Assembly: GCA_026168455.1 (NCBI GenBank)
Contig: CM047428.1
Span: 83,842,594-83,906,593 of the forward strand
DNA: 64,000 bases
From: Theocolax elegans
Lineage: Eukaryota > Arthropoda > Insecta > Hymenoptera > Cerocephalidae
Reading direction: 5' to 3'
Positions within the stretch are counted from its first letter, which is position 1. Each line of letters opens with the position of its first letter. The position numbers and the translations under genes were made by a program. Under the pieces are notes generated by a model, which was not told where the DNA came from, ran no database searches, and saw only the letters and a list, made by a program, of their open reading frames with translations. Shown here in pieces: positions 12,169-23,108 of the stretch.

Positions 12169-14498
12169 GGCCTCTCTTGGTGCTTCCTTAACGTTACCTT
12201 TGAATTTCACACGATTTTTTAGCCTCCGTACAACCTAAGCCCAACCCCAGAGCTTTTTCTCCTCTCTTAAGCTCTCATGCACCGCATGCCAAGTTTTAAG
12301 CGAACGAGATTTCCCGCGTTTCCTCAACAGTTTTTTCTATTTCCTCAGCAGAATTTTAATGCCACTTTTCTTTAATTGAAAGCAACGTTTTTCTAATTAA
12401 TTAATAAATTATTCGCCCGATAAAGATAAATTTATCGCTAATCAATTATTTGTATATATATATAATGAGTGTATATTCAATAATAAAAATATTTACTTGT
12501 GTCAATTGTGTATTTACATAATCGTTGGAGATAGCGAAGAATCTGAGTAACAATAATTCGAATTAGATAACAGTAGAGAAATGAAGAATTTACTAATAAA
12601 AATGATTCTCTCGTATGCCTCTGAGTCCCTGGAGGCTACCGATTTTTTCACAAAAAATACATTTAACTAAAATATCAATATAACTTCATTAAAAAATTGT
12701 TTCTTCTTGATATTTAAAAAGTCGTACCGAAGATTTTAGTATAAATAAGAAATCAAATATTCATCGACTACAAGTATCACAAGTCCGTGTGAAACGTAAA
12801 AGTTAAAATTTTTTTGTTTTGTCAAGTGCGAATTTAGAAAAAAAGGTACTTGAACACTCTAGCCAAGCATTTTACACCGTGAATCGTTTCGAAGCGAGCA
12901 GAATTTATTTTTAACAATCCATCCAAACTGACCAGGAATGTACGTGTTTCCTTGGGTAAAATGACAAACTCGCGGTGATCACGATTAATAAAATTGAGCG
13001 AGGGAAATCTTGTTCACCATCGAAATTAATCGTAAAAAAGAAGATAGTGAAATAATAACCCGTGTACCGATCAGTGTATCCAGAAGAGCTCGAAGCATAC
13101 CAACGACGCGGCGCCGCGTCTCAGACTGAACCGACCGCTCTAATTCGCCGGACGATTCGGTTCAAGGGTCAACGTCAACAATCACGCGCGTCATATGTGG
13201 CATTCTCTCTCTCTCTCTCTCTTAGTTTCCCTGTACACCAATCGAATACACACATATGACTCTGATAACATTATTCTTTTTCCTTTTCTTTTTCTTCTCA
13301 CCGTAATTTCGCTTAGATTTTCACTACGTCATACACCTTTTTTTATAAACATTATTTTGCCACGAACGTCAAATTTTCTCGATATGGAAAATATATGCAG
13401 ATTCTTCGTTCTCGTACCTTTTTTTATTAAATTTTTTTTTCGTATTCTAATCGGATTTTATTTTTACGACTTTGTCATGTTTATTAAAACTCTGTAATAA
13501 AAGTTTAAACGCACCGTAAGTGATCATTAAACATTATTTACTAACCTGTCTGATATACAATTATTTTCCAAACTAATATAGCTATGTTATCTCCAAAACG
13601 TGTATCAAAATATAAATTTTAATAATTTTTCGTTTTAATTTATTTATTTTAATTATTTGTATGAAACGTTTATCAACTTTTTCAGTGTCGTTCAAATTTA
13701 AAAAGCAATTTCTTCTTTCACTCGAGTACACTCGTTAATTCGTTCTAATCGATTAATTTGTATCAATAACAACAAATACAAGTAACATAACGTTTATCAT
13801 ATATGTATCGACCGCAATTGATCGAGCTTATCACTTAATTTGTAACAAAAAAAATATCGATAAAAAACGTTTTTCTCTCCACGTACACTTTTTGACGTCT
13901 ATTTTAAGGCGGCTCGTGCGCAATCCACGATTCTCAAAGGAAACTCACGAGTTCCCTTCAAATTAAAAGAATATAATTAAAAGCAAAAAAAGAAAAATAA
14001 TTCTCAACCGCGGAGTATTTCGTTGATCGTGATTCCGTATTCGGCAATGAAATTCTATCGCGGATGTAACGATAGATAAAGCGCGCACCGTTGATAAATT
14101 TGACGCACGAGGTAGCTCGATCGCGCCGATTATCCTCGTGCACAGCCTACATCGGCAAGGTTTTTCCCATACAAAAAACATGCAGGAGAGAGGTATACCC
14201 ATTGTTAAATGGAAAAATCGTGCATTTGGTTACACACAGCCAATATTATTTCACAAGGAGGGACATTTTAATTATTTATTTTGGCTCGCTTCAAAATAGA
14301 GAAGACCAAGAGAATGTACGCTTATATCAGCCGTTTTTATATGTGTCTGATGATATTATGTATATATATATATATAGGAGGTTACGTCCAGTTTCCTCAT
14401 TTACACATATGTTAAACACAATTGCGCAATCGTTGATTCAACGACCATGTAAATCGTCACGGTAAAAACCATGAGTTTACATATACGTATACATATAC

Positions 14499-14568
14499 AT
14501 ATATATATATATACACGTATAAGCAATTTTACGTGTATATATATATATACACGTATAAGCAATTTTAC
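14499..14568. repeat. 37-base tandem duplication with TA core
   Basis: The unit CACGTATAAGCAATTTTAC preceded by a TA run occurs twice back to back (14499-14532 and 14536-14568). The TA runs are flanked by ACGTGTA / TACACGT, so each is also a short palindrome. It looks like a local slippage duplication. Confidence 0.85.
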
Positions 14569-14848
14569 AACTCGTTCATACGAAAATAGAACCGATTCTC
14601 ATCATTTTCGTCTGCATTACGTACGTGAAAATTATAAATATATTTGTGTATTAGTATATAGAATTGGGTACGTCCGTTTATTAAAACGCTTCTATATTAC
14701 TCGACCCCTTGTAAAAATGTGTACACGGAGAATAAAATATGTGATTAATAATGACTATATAGTGTATTTAGCAATGAAATCATGCAGTGTTAAAATTCAA
14801 AAAATTATTTAAAACAAACAGTAAAATTTGCAAGAAATAATAATTATT

Positions 14849-14976
14849 ACACTATGAGAAAAATAGTATATTAAAAATTACTATATTGTTGTAGTAACGT
14901 AGGGATATACTTGGAGTATCACAATATTTACTATATTACACATAGTAATTTTTAATACACTATTTTTCTCAGTGTA
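14849..14976. mobile_element. MITE-like element with about 35-bp terminal inverted repeats
   Basis: The left arm 14849-14884 (ACACTATGAGAAAAATAGTA...) is an imperfect reverse complement of the right arm 14942-14976 (...CACTATTTTTCTCAGTGTA), with a 57-base centre. No coding capacity. A third, diverged copy of the arm lies at 15087-15113 (TTTTAATACAATATTTTTCT...). Size and structure fit a short nonautonomous DNA transposon; no target-site duplication was resolved by eye. Confidence 0.55.
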
Positions 14977-15516
14977 TAATTTTTCCTAGAATATCCATTT
15001 ATTATTATCTATTTCGAACTATATACCTTCAGTAATTTTTTGAATTTTGTCACTCTGTAATTTCATTAACACTGGACTGTAGTCACTTTTAATACAATAT
15101 TTTTCTCTGCGTACATTTATGTAAATACGGCAAGTATATTGAGCACGTGGGAAAAGATCGTCAAGAAAATATAAAGTTTCGTCTAAATAAACTGTGGATG
15201 ACGATATAAAACATATACTTATTGTATACAGAGCTGCGCGTGGACTATTTTTACTAATGAAAAGGTAGATTAAAATTGTTATCTAATATTTGTGTACGCG
15301 AGATCCGCGTGCGTATTGAATAATAACCACGTGTCGTGTATAATTTTAATATCGTTTTTAATAATTTTATTAAGTTAACACGACACTGCGTGTAGAGTGC
15401 AAGCAATACGAGTTACTAATTATTTATCATATAAACAAGAGATCAATGTTTGTGTGGAAAAAATTAATTTTTATTTAATTGGCAGCAAAGTAATGGTAGT
15501 TTGACGTTTATAACTT

Positions 15517-15562
15517 GAAAATTATCGAAAAATTATCGAAAAATTAGCGGAAAATTAGCGAA
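15517..15562. repeat. Short tandem repeat, GAAAAATTATC-type unit
   Basis: Four degenerate copies of an 11-base unit (GAAAATTATC, GAAAAATTATC, GAAAAATTAGC, GGAAAATTAGC) in a row. No further structure is seen nearby. Confidence 0.75.
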
Positions 15563-17829
15563 CGAATTGTCGAAGTTTCTATCAGGGAAATGTAAACAAA
15601 AAAGGATTTTTAATTCAAACGTAAACTGTGTAATTGCAGATAAATCACTGCGGTATTACCTAAAGAAAAAGTGCGATCTTGCGACAGGTGCGAATTTTAT
15701 TTCTATATAGAGCGGTAACAAACGCGTAATATTACTTTATTGTGTTTACTACAAGTATAACCCATATTTCAATTTAAAAACATTAAATTCCCACATATTA
15801 GTATTCGTATGCGTGTACAAATCTGATGAGCGAGTTATCGAGAGCACAAGCCTTCCTAAAGATGATTTACGAATTCTCCTTCACCTATAGGTACTGTATC
15901 AGGAGATACTCCCGAAAAATCTTCCTCTCGTCACCGTGTCCACGCGAGCGCGCGACGCTTGACCACGCGCTCGCGAGATAAACGGAGAGAGAGGAACAGT
16001 ATCGAAGATGATCGCGTGAGTAAAAGCGCTCGCGTTGCGCAATTTCCCGAGATAACGAAGCGTGATCGGTAGGTATCGGTTGTCAAAGGCCAGGTCGTGA
16101 ATAATGTACGAGTAAGACCAAAAAAACTCCCTGTGCATGCAATGTCAAGTTTATACTTAATCCTTATCGTAACGACATTGATGTGGTAACCTCTACGTAA
16201 TACGTAGCATGGAGGCTCTACACACACATGGAAGACAAATCAGCCAACGATAAAATCGAACGATTTCAGTACTTATATGACATGCTTGTTAGTTTTCATG
16301 TATATACAAATATATATATATATATATGTCTCGTGATTATAGACTTCATTTTAACAAAAACACGTGCCATTCATATTTTCTCGTGCATTTTCTTTTTCTT
16401 TCCATATATAATTCGTTTGTTCTCTCGTGCGCTGAGCCGTCACCCATTCAACTTTTTTCCCTTTCGGGTCTCATTGAAATTTCTTTTTTCTTTTCTTTTG
16501 TTAACTTTAACTTCAAGCCAAATCTTTTATTTTTGGCAACATATATTTTAAACATTGTACTGTATCTTGTAGATCTAATGTATCAGATTGGTATAAGTGA
16601 ATTAAAAGGAATTTCTAATTTACTTGATGTCTTACTTGCAGTTATTAACCAATTAAACTTAATTGTTGATACATTCTTCATTTTCTTTATCAACAACTCA
16701 TTAAATAGTAATTTTTCAAGTTTCAAAAGATTAAACATCAATGATGACTTGTAAAAAGAGTTAATTGGTATTTTTATTTGTAAAGAAAAGGGGCTGTGTA
16801 AAGAAAAGAAAATTCAATCTTATTTTAATAAATTACAAATTCATTTGAGTAAAATCAGAGTAAAAGATAAAAAGTGAATTAAAGCTTATTTGTATGTTTA
16901 TAAATACTTATACAAACAATGCAAATTTTAATTTGATAAAAGATCAATGACAATGTGTAAGTGCAATTTAAATTTAGTCAATGTTGTTTCTACTCTGACT
17001 TTTCAAATAATTTATTATTTGTTGTTAAATACTTATTTAAATTTAAATTAAATGAACATAAAGTAAGTAGTAAAATAAATGTATCATTTTGCAGTAAAAG
17101 GAAATTATATGTAACAATTATATTGATAAACATTTGTACAAATAGTTCCTTAGAGAATATTGGTGGTTATTACAAGTATGTGGAATATAATTGTTCAAGT
17201 AGAATACAATAGGCCATATATATATATATATATATATATTATTAAAGAAAATATTTGTACAACTAATGTTTAAAATGATATTAAAAACCCATGACTGCAG
17301 GTGGCCATGTAACAAAACGTGCATCCCTTGTCCACCTCAAAAAGAAGAAAATTCAAACCTCTTAATATAAGCAATAAGTTACCCACGTGAATGATGCCTA
17401 CCGTTGATAAAACGAGAAACACCTCATGACCAACGTAATAAGAATTACCTGAGCGAGCAAGACACCGGTGATTTCCACATGGATCTCGATTAATGGACAA
17501 ACAGTGAGCCGTGCACCAAACACCGAGTACGAACTTTGACGAGAAATGCCATCCAAATTCCAAAGCCGCGTTCGAAATCCGCACGCGTGTGTTTACAACG
17601 CGTTAAAAAAAAAGAAAAAGAAAAAGAAAAAGAAAGAAAGAAAAGGGGCGACCACGTGCCACGAGGGGAACACGAGATCGAAAGATTGGGGACGCGCGGG
17701 GATTGGCCGAGGTCGTAGTCAGGCGACCTTCGGTGCCGGTCCTCTCGCCCCCACTCCTTTTTCCCGTACGCTACAAAATAAAGTACAAACCGACAACCGT
17801 ATAAGTATACTTATGTGTGCGAAACTCAC

Positions 17830-18257
17830 CTATGCCGGATCTTCCGCGGTGGTGGAGCCCGCTGGAGGTTAGGTTCCGTGTTGCCCTCGTCCGTCATTCG
17901 TACGGCAGGTTCGAGATGTTCTCTCGTATCCTAGGTAATCGATACACCTCGACGAGTTGACCGACTCGCGGACTCGTCGACCGAGGCGATTCGCGGTCGC
18001 CGAAGATGTTGCTTCCGGGAGCGAACGACGTGAGCGTAACTGACGACGCGTACTACGTTGCGCCCACGAGTGCACTACCTTACCGATTGAGCGGAATGTC
18101 ACTTTTTGGATTAGAATGTCGCACCTCGCACCCCCTCCCTCTAACCCCGATTCAATTTCAAACGTAAATTCATCATCTTCGTGTTCACCCAATTCGCTCT
18201 TCGCTTTTCGCTCTTATAGTACAGGATAATATTTTCATTTATTTAATTGTGTTTGAT
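17830..18257. promoter_or_regulatory. Candidate divergent promoter, ACC leader (minus) / small gene (plus)
   Basis: A locally GC- and CpG-rich block between diverging transcripts. On the minus strand a consensus donor GTGAGT follows GGCATAG at 17830, fitting a noncoding ACC first exon starting around 18000-18200. On the plus strand the first coding exon of the 250-residue gene begins at 18258. No TATA box is evident. Shared use is inferred from position only. Confidence 0.4.
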
Positions 18258-19221
18258 ATGGCTGATTTAGTTGTTTCCGCTAATTTTCTATCTGATTTAG
18301 TTCTAGAGGTATCAATAGCGTTTTTGTTTCTATATATATTTTTTGATTAATTAATAGAACAATTCGTTACACAGAAAATATTGGTTAAAAACAAACAAAT
18401 TTTTTTTTCTATTTAAAACTTTTTTTTATCTTTTTCCATCATTTATTAACAGATTGTACAAGGACTTCTGTGGGAAAATATGGGCAATAAATCTAGTTTT
18501 TATAAAAAAATTGCCTTTACAATACTGGAATGCGAGCAATTTTTTAATATTCAAGTGACTAAATGTTCTTCAGATGACACATGTTTGACTTACTTGTTAA
18601 GATTAGTTTTAACAAAATATTTGAAAACATTCATAGTGAGTAGAAATACTCCCATTGCAATAATACAGAAGAAATCAAATAATAATATTCAGATTAAAAG
18701 AGTTACAATGTCCAGAAAATCAGTTTGTTTTATCGATGAAAAAATGTCTGACCAACAGAATGAATTTTCTTCATTAAAACGATACACATCTGTTAAACTT
18801 TTAGTGAGCTTTCATTAAAAAGACTTATAATACAAAAAAAAAATAAATCTAAATGAATTTTGTTATACAGGATAAAAATTATTTGCAGCTCAAAGTCGGG
18901 AAGTGTTATGTGGAAGAATTTGCAAAGTCCATAGTGTCTTTTATAAAATTAATGAATTGCATTGATTCGAATATAAAATTTGTCTTGAAAATGGGAGATA
19001 CATATATATACAGAAATTTTGTTCCAATGGATGATATTGTCTTGTCGAGTAAAGTAATAAGTTCTGCTTGTCATACTATATTTAGTAATAGTCAAGATCA
19101 ACAGTATCAAGAGGATCTTATGAATATGTTGAGCATAAGAAAAGCTTCTGCGTTCGAAGCAACTCTGGGCTGTCTTATGTTAGCTCAGATAGATAATAAT
19201 TTTATGGGTACTAACAATTAG
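18258..19221 (+). CDS. Unidentified three-exon gene, 250-residue protein
   Basis: Exons 18258-18308, 18453-18803 and 18871-19221 join in phase 0 at both junctions (GTATCA...AACAG; GTGAGC...TACAG) and give 250 residues from MADLVVSANFLSDLV to IDNNFMGTNN. AATAAA lies 46 bases after the stop. No signal peptide or membrane segment. It is mixed alpha/beta in character, Lys/Ser-rich in the middle, with a C-terminal helix-like segment. I do not recognise the family. Overall length, and a late stretch with a Cys/Phe-rich helix after a beta-rich region, faintly recall REC114 (meiotic break formation), but this is a weak impression and not a call. The clean exon structure and close poly(A) signal argue for a real, compact gene. 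Confidence 0.75.
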
Positions 19222-19266
19222 TTAAGATAAATTTAAATATTTAGCTTTTTATTTGTAAAAATTTAT

Positions 19267-19272
19267 AATAAA
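19267..19272 (+). terminator. Poly(A) signal of the small gene
   Basis: AATAAA 46 bases downstream of the TAG at 19219-19221, the first such hexamer after the stop. Confidence 0.6.
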
Positions 19273-19499
19273 GCATAATTACATGTATTTTAATTGGTTA
19301 ATTGTATAATTAAATATTTCAAGTTCATCTTATTACTGTATATAATAAAAAAGAAAAACAAATTAAAACTGTATTAGCGTAAAATTTATATTGAATATGA
19401 ATAAGTATAATATTTATTAACCAAGAAATTGCGTTTAAAATTAATTTATTTTGTAAAAATGAAACGCGTATTAAGTAATAGAGAAGATAATTTCGATTT

Positions 19500-20268
19500 T
19501 GCCGGTACACAGCAGCGCGCAAGCGCGTCCACCATTTTTTAATTCCCCCAAACCCCAATCCCCAGGCGTACGGAGAGAGGCCAAAGCTAAGCAGCAGTAG
19601 CACAGGGAAAACTGGGATACAATATATAGATGTATATACATATGGATGTGTGACTGTGGTGTGTGCATAATCAGAGATTAGTAGAAAATGTAGTCAATCG
19701 TTGTTTTTCCATCCTAGACGATCCTCGTATCTCGTCCTTCGCAGCATCCGTAGGGTCAACGCAACCACCGAGCGCGACGCGTAAAAAGAGCTCGAAGAGA
19801 TCTCGCGATGTAGGCGACCAGAAATTTAATCAAAACCCCGGTACAACTGAGCTCGGAAGAGTCGGGACGCGCGAGAAAATGTCGCGCTCTGTCCCAGCGG
19901 CTTTTGGAGGTTATGTTGCCGAGCTGGACGAGTTACCCAGTTAAAAACGTCCCTTCTTTAACCAAGGATCACGAGGTATGTCAATCTATGCGCTTCACTG
20001 AGAAATACCAATTAATTTTTATGGGCGTGTTTTTATACGACAGCTGTTGGTAGGGGATCCGTTACGATTGACAAATTCTTTTTCTCTCTCTCTCTCTCTC
20101 TCTCTCACTCTCGCCATCTTCCGATCGACGTATAGCTATACACCTAACATTCGGTCTCTCTCTTTCTCGCTCTCTTTCGCGTGTTACGAAAACTGAAAAC
20201 GTCAGTTGTCTCTCAGGGTAAACGCACCAGTTTGATTCGAAGGGGCTATGCCCATTTCCAGTCTTGAG
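19500..20268 (+). promoter_or_regulatory. Candidate promoter and noncoding leader exon(s) of the RhoGAP gene
   Basis: A CpG-rich stretch starting about 280 bases after the preceding gene. Two plausible donors end leader exons here: CACGAG|GTATGT after 19975 and CTTGAG|GTGAGA after 20268. Both could splice to the acceptor CCACAG before 23109. A (TC)n tract lies at about 20083-20107. Open frames in the block start at non-ATG codons and have no family resemblance, so it is read as untranslated leader. Confidence 0.4.
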
Positions 20269-23108
20269 GTGAGATTGATTGATTATTGCACGATTATTGA
20301 TATTAATTCTTCATACTTATTGCACCTCATGTTTACTCCTTTTCTTTCTACCTTTTCTGTAATAATAATGTTTATCGGGTGATGGAGATTTGAAAATTTT
20401 GTTCATTGGTTAGTTTGGTAGACTACATATTTTTGGAGCAAGATACATTTTTTGTATTTGTATATTGAAATTTACCTTTTTCAAAGTTTGAATAAAATTT
20501 ATTTATTACTCGAGAGATAAAGATACTGTTACGGATTAAATTTATATTTTCACAAGTGTCTAGTATACAAAATTTATGCTTATTGAACATACGTTCGCGC
20601 GCTTGTTGCTTCCACATTCTTTTGCGATTTGTGAGAGAAAAGTTCATGTTTAGGTAATATTATGGAAGTATACATACTTTCCTAACTGTATTTGCAATAA
20701 ATAATAATGCTTGTTAATGTGAAATCTAAGATATAAATATAATAAGTATATTGCAATACTATATCAATTTAATAATAAATAAACAATTTAAATGAATAAT
20801 TAAATAAATATAATTGTTAATGTTAAAATAACTCAAAACTGCATGTAATACTTGTTTTAAATATTTTTTATTTTGTACATATGTGCAATTGATTTCTTAA
20901 TAATTAGTACTTAAAGAATGTCAGAGACATTAGAATATAATATTATAGATAATTACTTTTCTCTTAGTGCATTATGAAATAACTTTCTTTTTTCTCAATT
21001 TCAAAAATAAGGATATAGAAATATCTGTATAAAATTTACCTACAGTTGGAATAATTCATTACATGTTGATCAGAACATAAATAAAATATGGAGCTTTATA
21101 CTGAATTTAATATAAAAGATTATGATTTACTCTTTTAAGACAAATATTAATATAGATTTGTAATTATTTTAATCCAGTAACACCATGGTGATCAAGTATA
21201 GGTAACAAAATGATATTTTGAAAACAACTTATTAGTTAGTAGGAACTGCAAAATTGAACTGTGGTACTGTACATATCCATATGGTTTTATAATATTTTAA
21301 TTACATTATTTTATATTTTGTTACCACAAAATACTTTGAAACTGAAATAAGATATTTACAAATGTTATTAAAATTTACCATTGTTTAATAAAAAAGAAAA
21401 CCTTAGACATTAATTAATTATAATTATTTAACGTAATTTGAAAAAAGAAACGGAAGTATCTGCTAGTTTAATTGTTAGTGTGTAAATGTGAGCAGTTAAC
21501 GACACTCGTAAAATTTCACCTACTTCGTTGGGCAAAATTAAAAAGGAAAATAATATGTTGCAATTATCCTCAGTGTGTCAAAAGATATTTCAAAACCGTG
21601 CGCTCGAAACAATAAAGCTGAATCGCGGTTGTAAATGAAAAAGAAAAAAAAAGAGATATTTAATTACATTCCAACGACAGAAACTTCCAATTCAAATTAA
21701 CGCTAATTTACAAACAATCCGTACGCGGTTAACGACATATAGAATTTATCGGAATATACTTATAAGTTTGACGATCTGCATTTGAAAACTGCAACATAAA
21801 AATCGAACGATACGACGACGACAACCTTAATACGATCGCGCGGAACGTGCAAAGTACTTATTGCAATTTTATTAAAAAACCAAGTGTGCCTATATTCTCA
21901 TACGTGAACTTCATATAGGACGGTGATAGAAACATTCAAATAATCACGTGTTGATCCATAAAAATTCCAATGATAGCACGTATCGTGTACGCGAGAATGA
22001 ACGAATGGGAAAATAAAAGAGGAAAAAAAAGCAGCCCGGTAAAGCGACGATATTATCATTGAAGAGAGAAAACGACTTGTAAATTCTCTATACAAACAGG
22101 ACAATGTAATTTAGACGAAGCGAGCACGAGAGCGCCTCGACGTGCACGTATATACGTGTATACGTCCACACAGACGCACACGCAAGTGGCATTTACCGTC
22201 GGTATAATGTACAACAACCAAGAGGAAGTGCCTCAAAAGAAGAACTTGAACTTCCCCTTTTGGGGGGGCTTTCATGACTCTTACACTCTTCCTCACTCGC
22301 TCACTCGCACACTTTCTCTCTCTCTCTCTCTCACTCTCTCTCCCTCTCTCCCTCTCTCGGTCTCTTTTGGCTTCGCGCGTCGATCGCCGACGCCCATCAT
22401 CGACCGCGCGGCAGCTGTTATATGTAAATACAAACTTACCCGCGTTTTTTTCCTTCCTTTATCATCCTTTACCTTTACGCTCTCACCTTGTGCTCCAATA
22501 ATTTTTACGTAATTATGACATTTTTCACGCGGCGTTGTTTACCCTTTTTCCTTTGCCGCTTTTTATTTTTATTTAATCAGTCTATTAATTAACTTACAAT
22601 TTTATCTCCTCGTCGATATAGTTTCTTTAACCAATCGAGTACGTAGGAATTTATCGTAATCGATCTTCTTTTCTTATACTGGAGTATTGAATTTTGGATG
22701 TTTTAAATTTTCATATTAAAGACACGCTAAAATGTCAATTCGAGCAGTAGCTTATACGTATGTGTATTTGAAGGCGACACAGTTGGAGCTCGCATTGAAG
22801 AAATATCTTTTGTGCACACCACAAAAATAATATACGAAACCGACTCTAAAGTGAAAGATTGCTCTGAACACGGTATAAGTACACAGATGGAAAGCCACGC
22901 CGTTGCAAGTTACAGCAACGAAATGCTCATTTATTTTCAATTTAATTAATTTATAACTAATAAAAAAACACTAAAAATTCACTGCTGCAGACTTCTCGAC
23001 ACAAGTTGTAATATAGATAACTTAATTTTTTGATGCCATATTAAGAGCAAGTAAGATTATTGAGTAATGGAGAAGATAAAAAAGTAATACCGTACGTTGG
23101 TTCCACAG
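20269..23108 (+). other. Leader intron of the RhoGAP gene, 2.8 kb
   Basis: AT-rich to about 21900. It then has a more CpG-rich part (22080-22450) with a long (TC)n/CCTCTC run at about 22312-22360, which could be a second promoter. No coding sequence or RNA gene was recognised. Confidence 0.5.

Larger units (their letters stand above)
12169..17829. other. Intergenic / upstream ACC sequence, no protein gene seen
   Basis: AT-rich sequence containing a (TC)n run near 13203-13222, a MITE-like element at 14849-14976, a 37-base tandem duplication at 14499-14568, an 11-base tandem array at 15517-15562, (TA)n tracts at 14358-14376 and 17218-17240, and an (AAAG)n tract near 17607-17645. A minus-strand donor GTAATT following GCTCAG at 17449 could end a noncoding ACC leader exon (about 17449-17580). 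No coding exon is supported. Confidence 0.6.

Noticed and set aside
11914..12222. Plus-strand ORF rich in Glu then Leu
   Set aside because: Starts in a GAA repeat and then runs antisense to the distal ACC first exon; composition is repeat-driven.
16228..16754. Plus-strand hydrophobic ORFs that look like membrane proteins
   Set aside because: Phe/Leu/Ile content follows from T-rich sequence; no splice context, family signature or codon pattern.
17869..18192. Minus-strand ORF MGEHEDDEF... as a possible ACC N-terminus
   Set aside because: Its initiation codon is TTG, and no ATG in that frame and suitable context was found; treated as noncoding leader.
22156..22512. Plus-strand ORF with Leu-Ser repeats
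   Set aside because: Translation of a (TC)n microsatellite.
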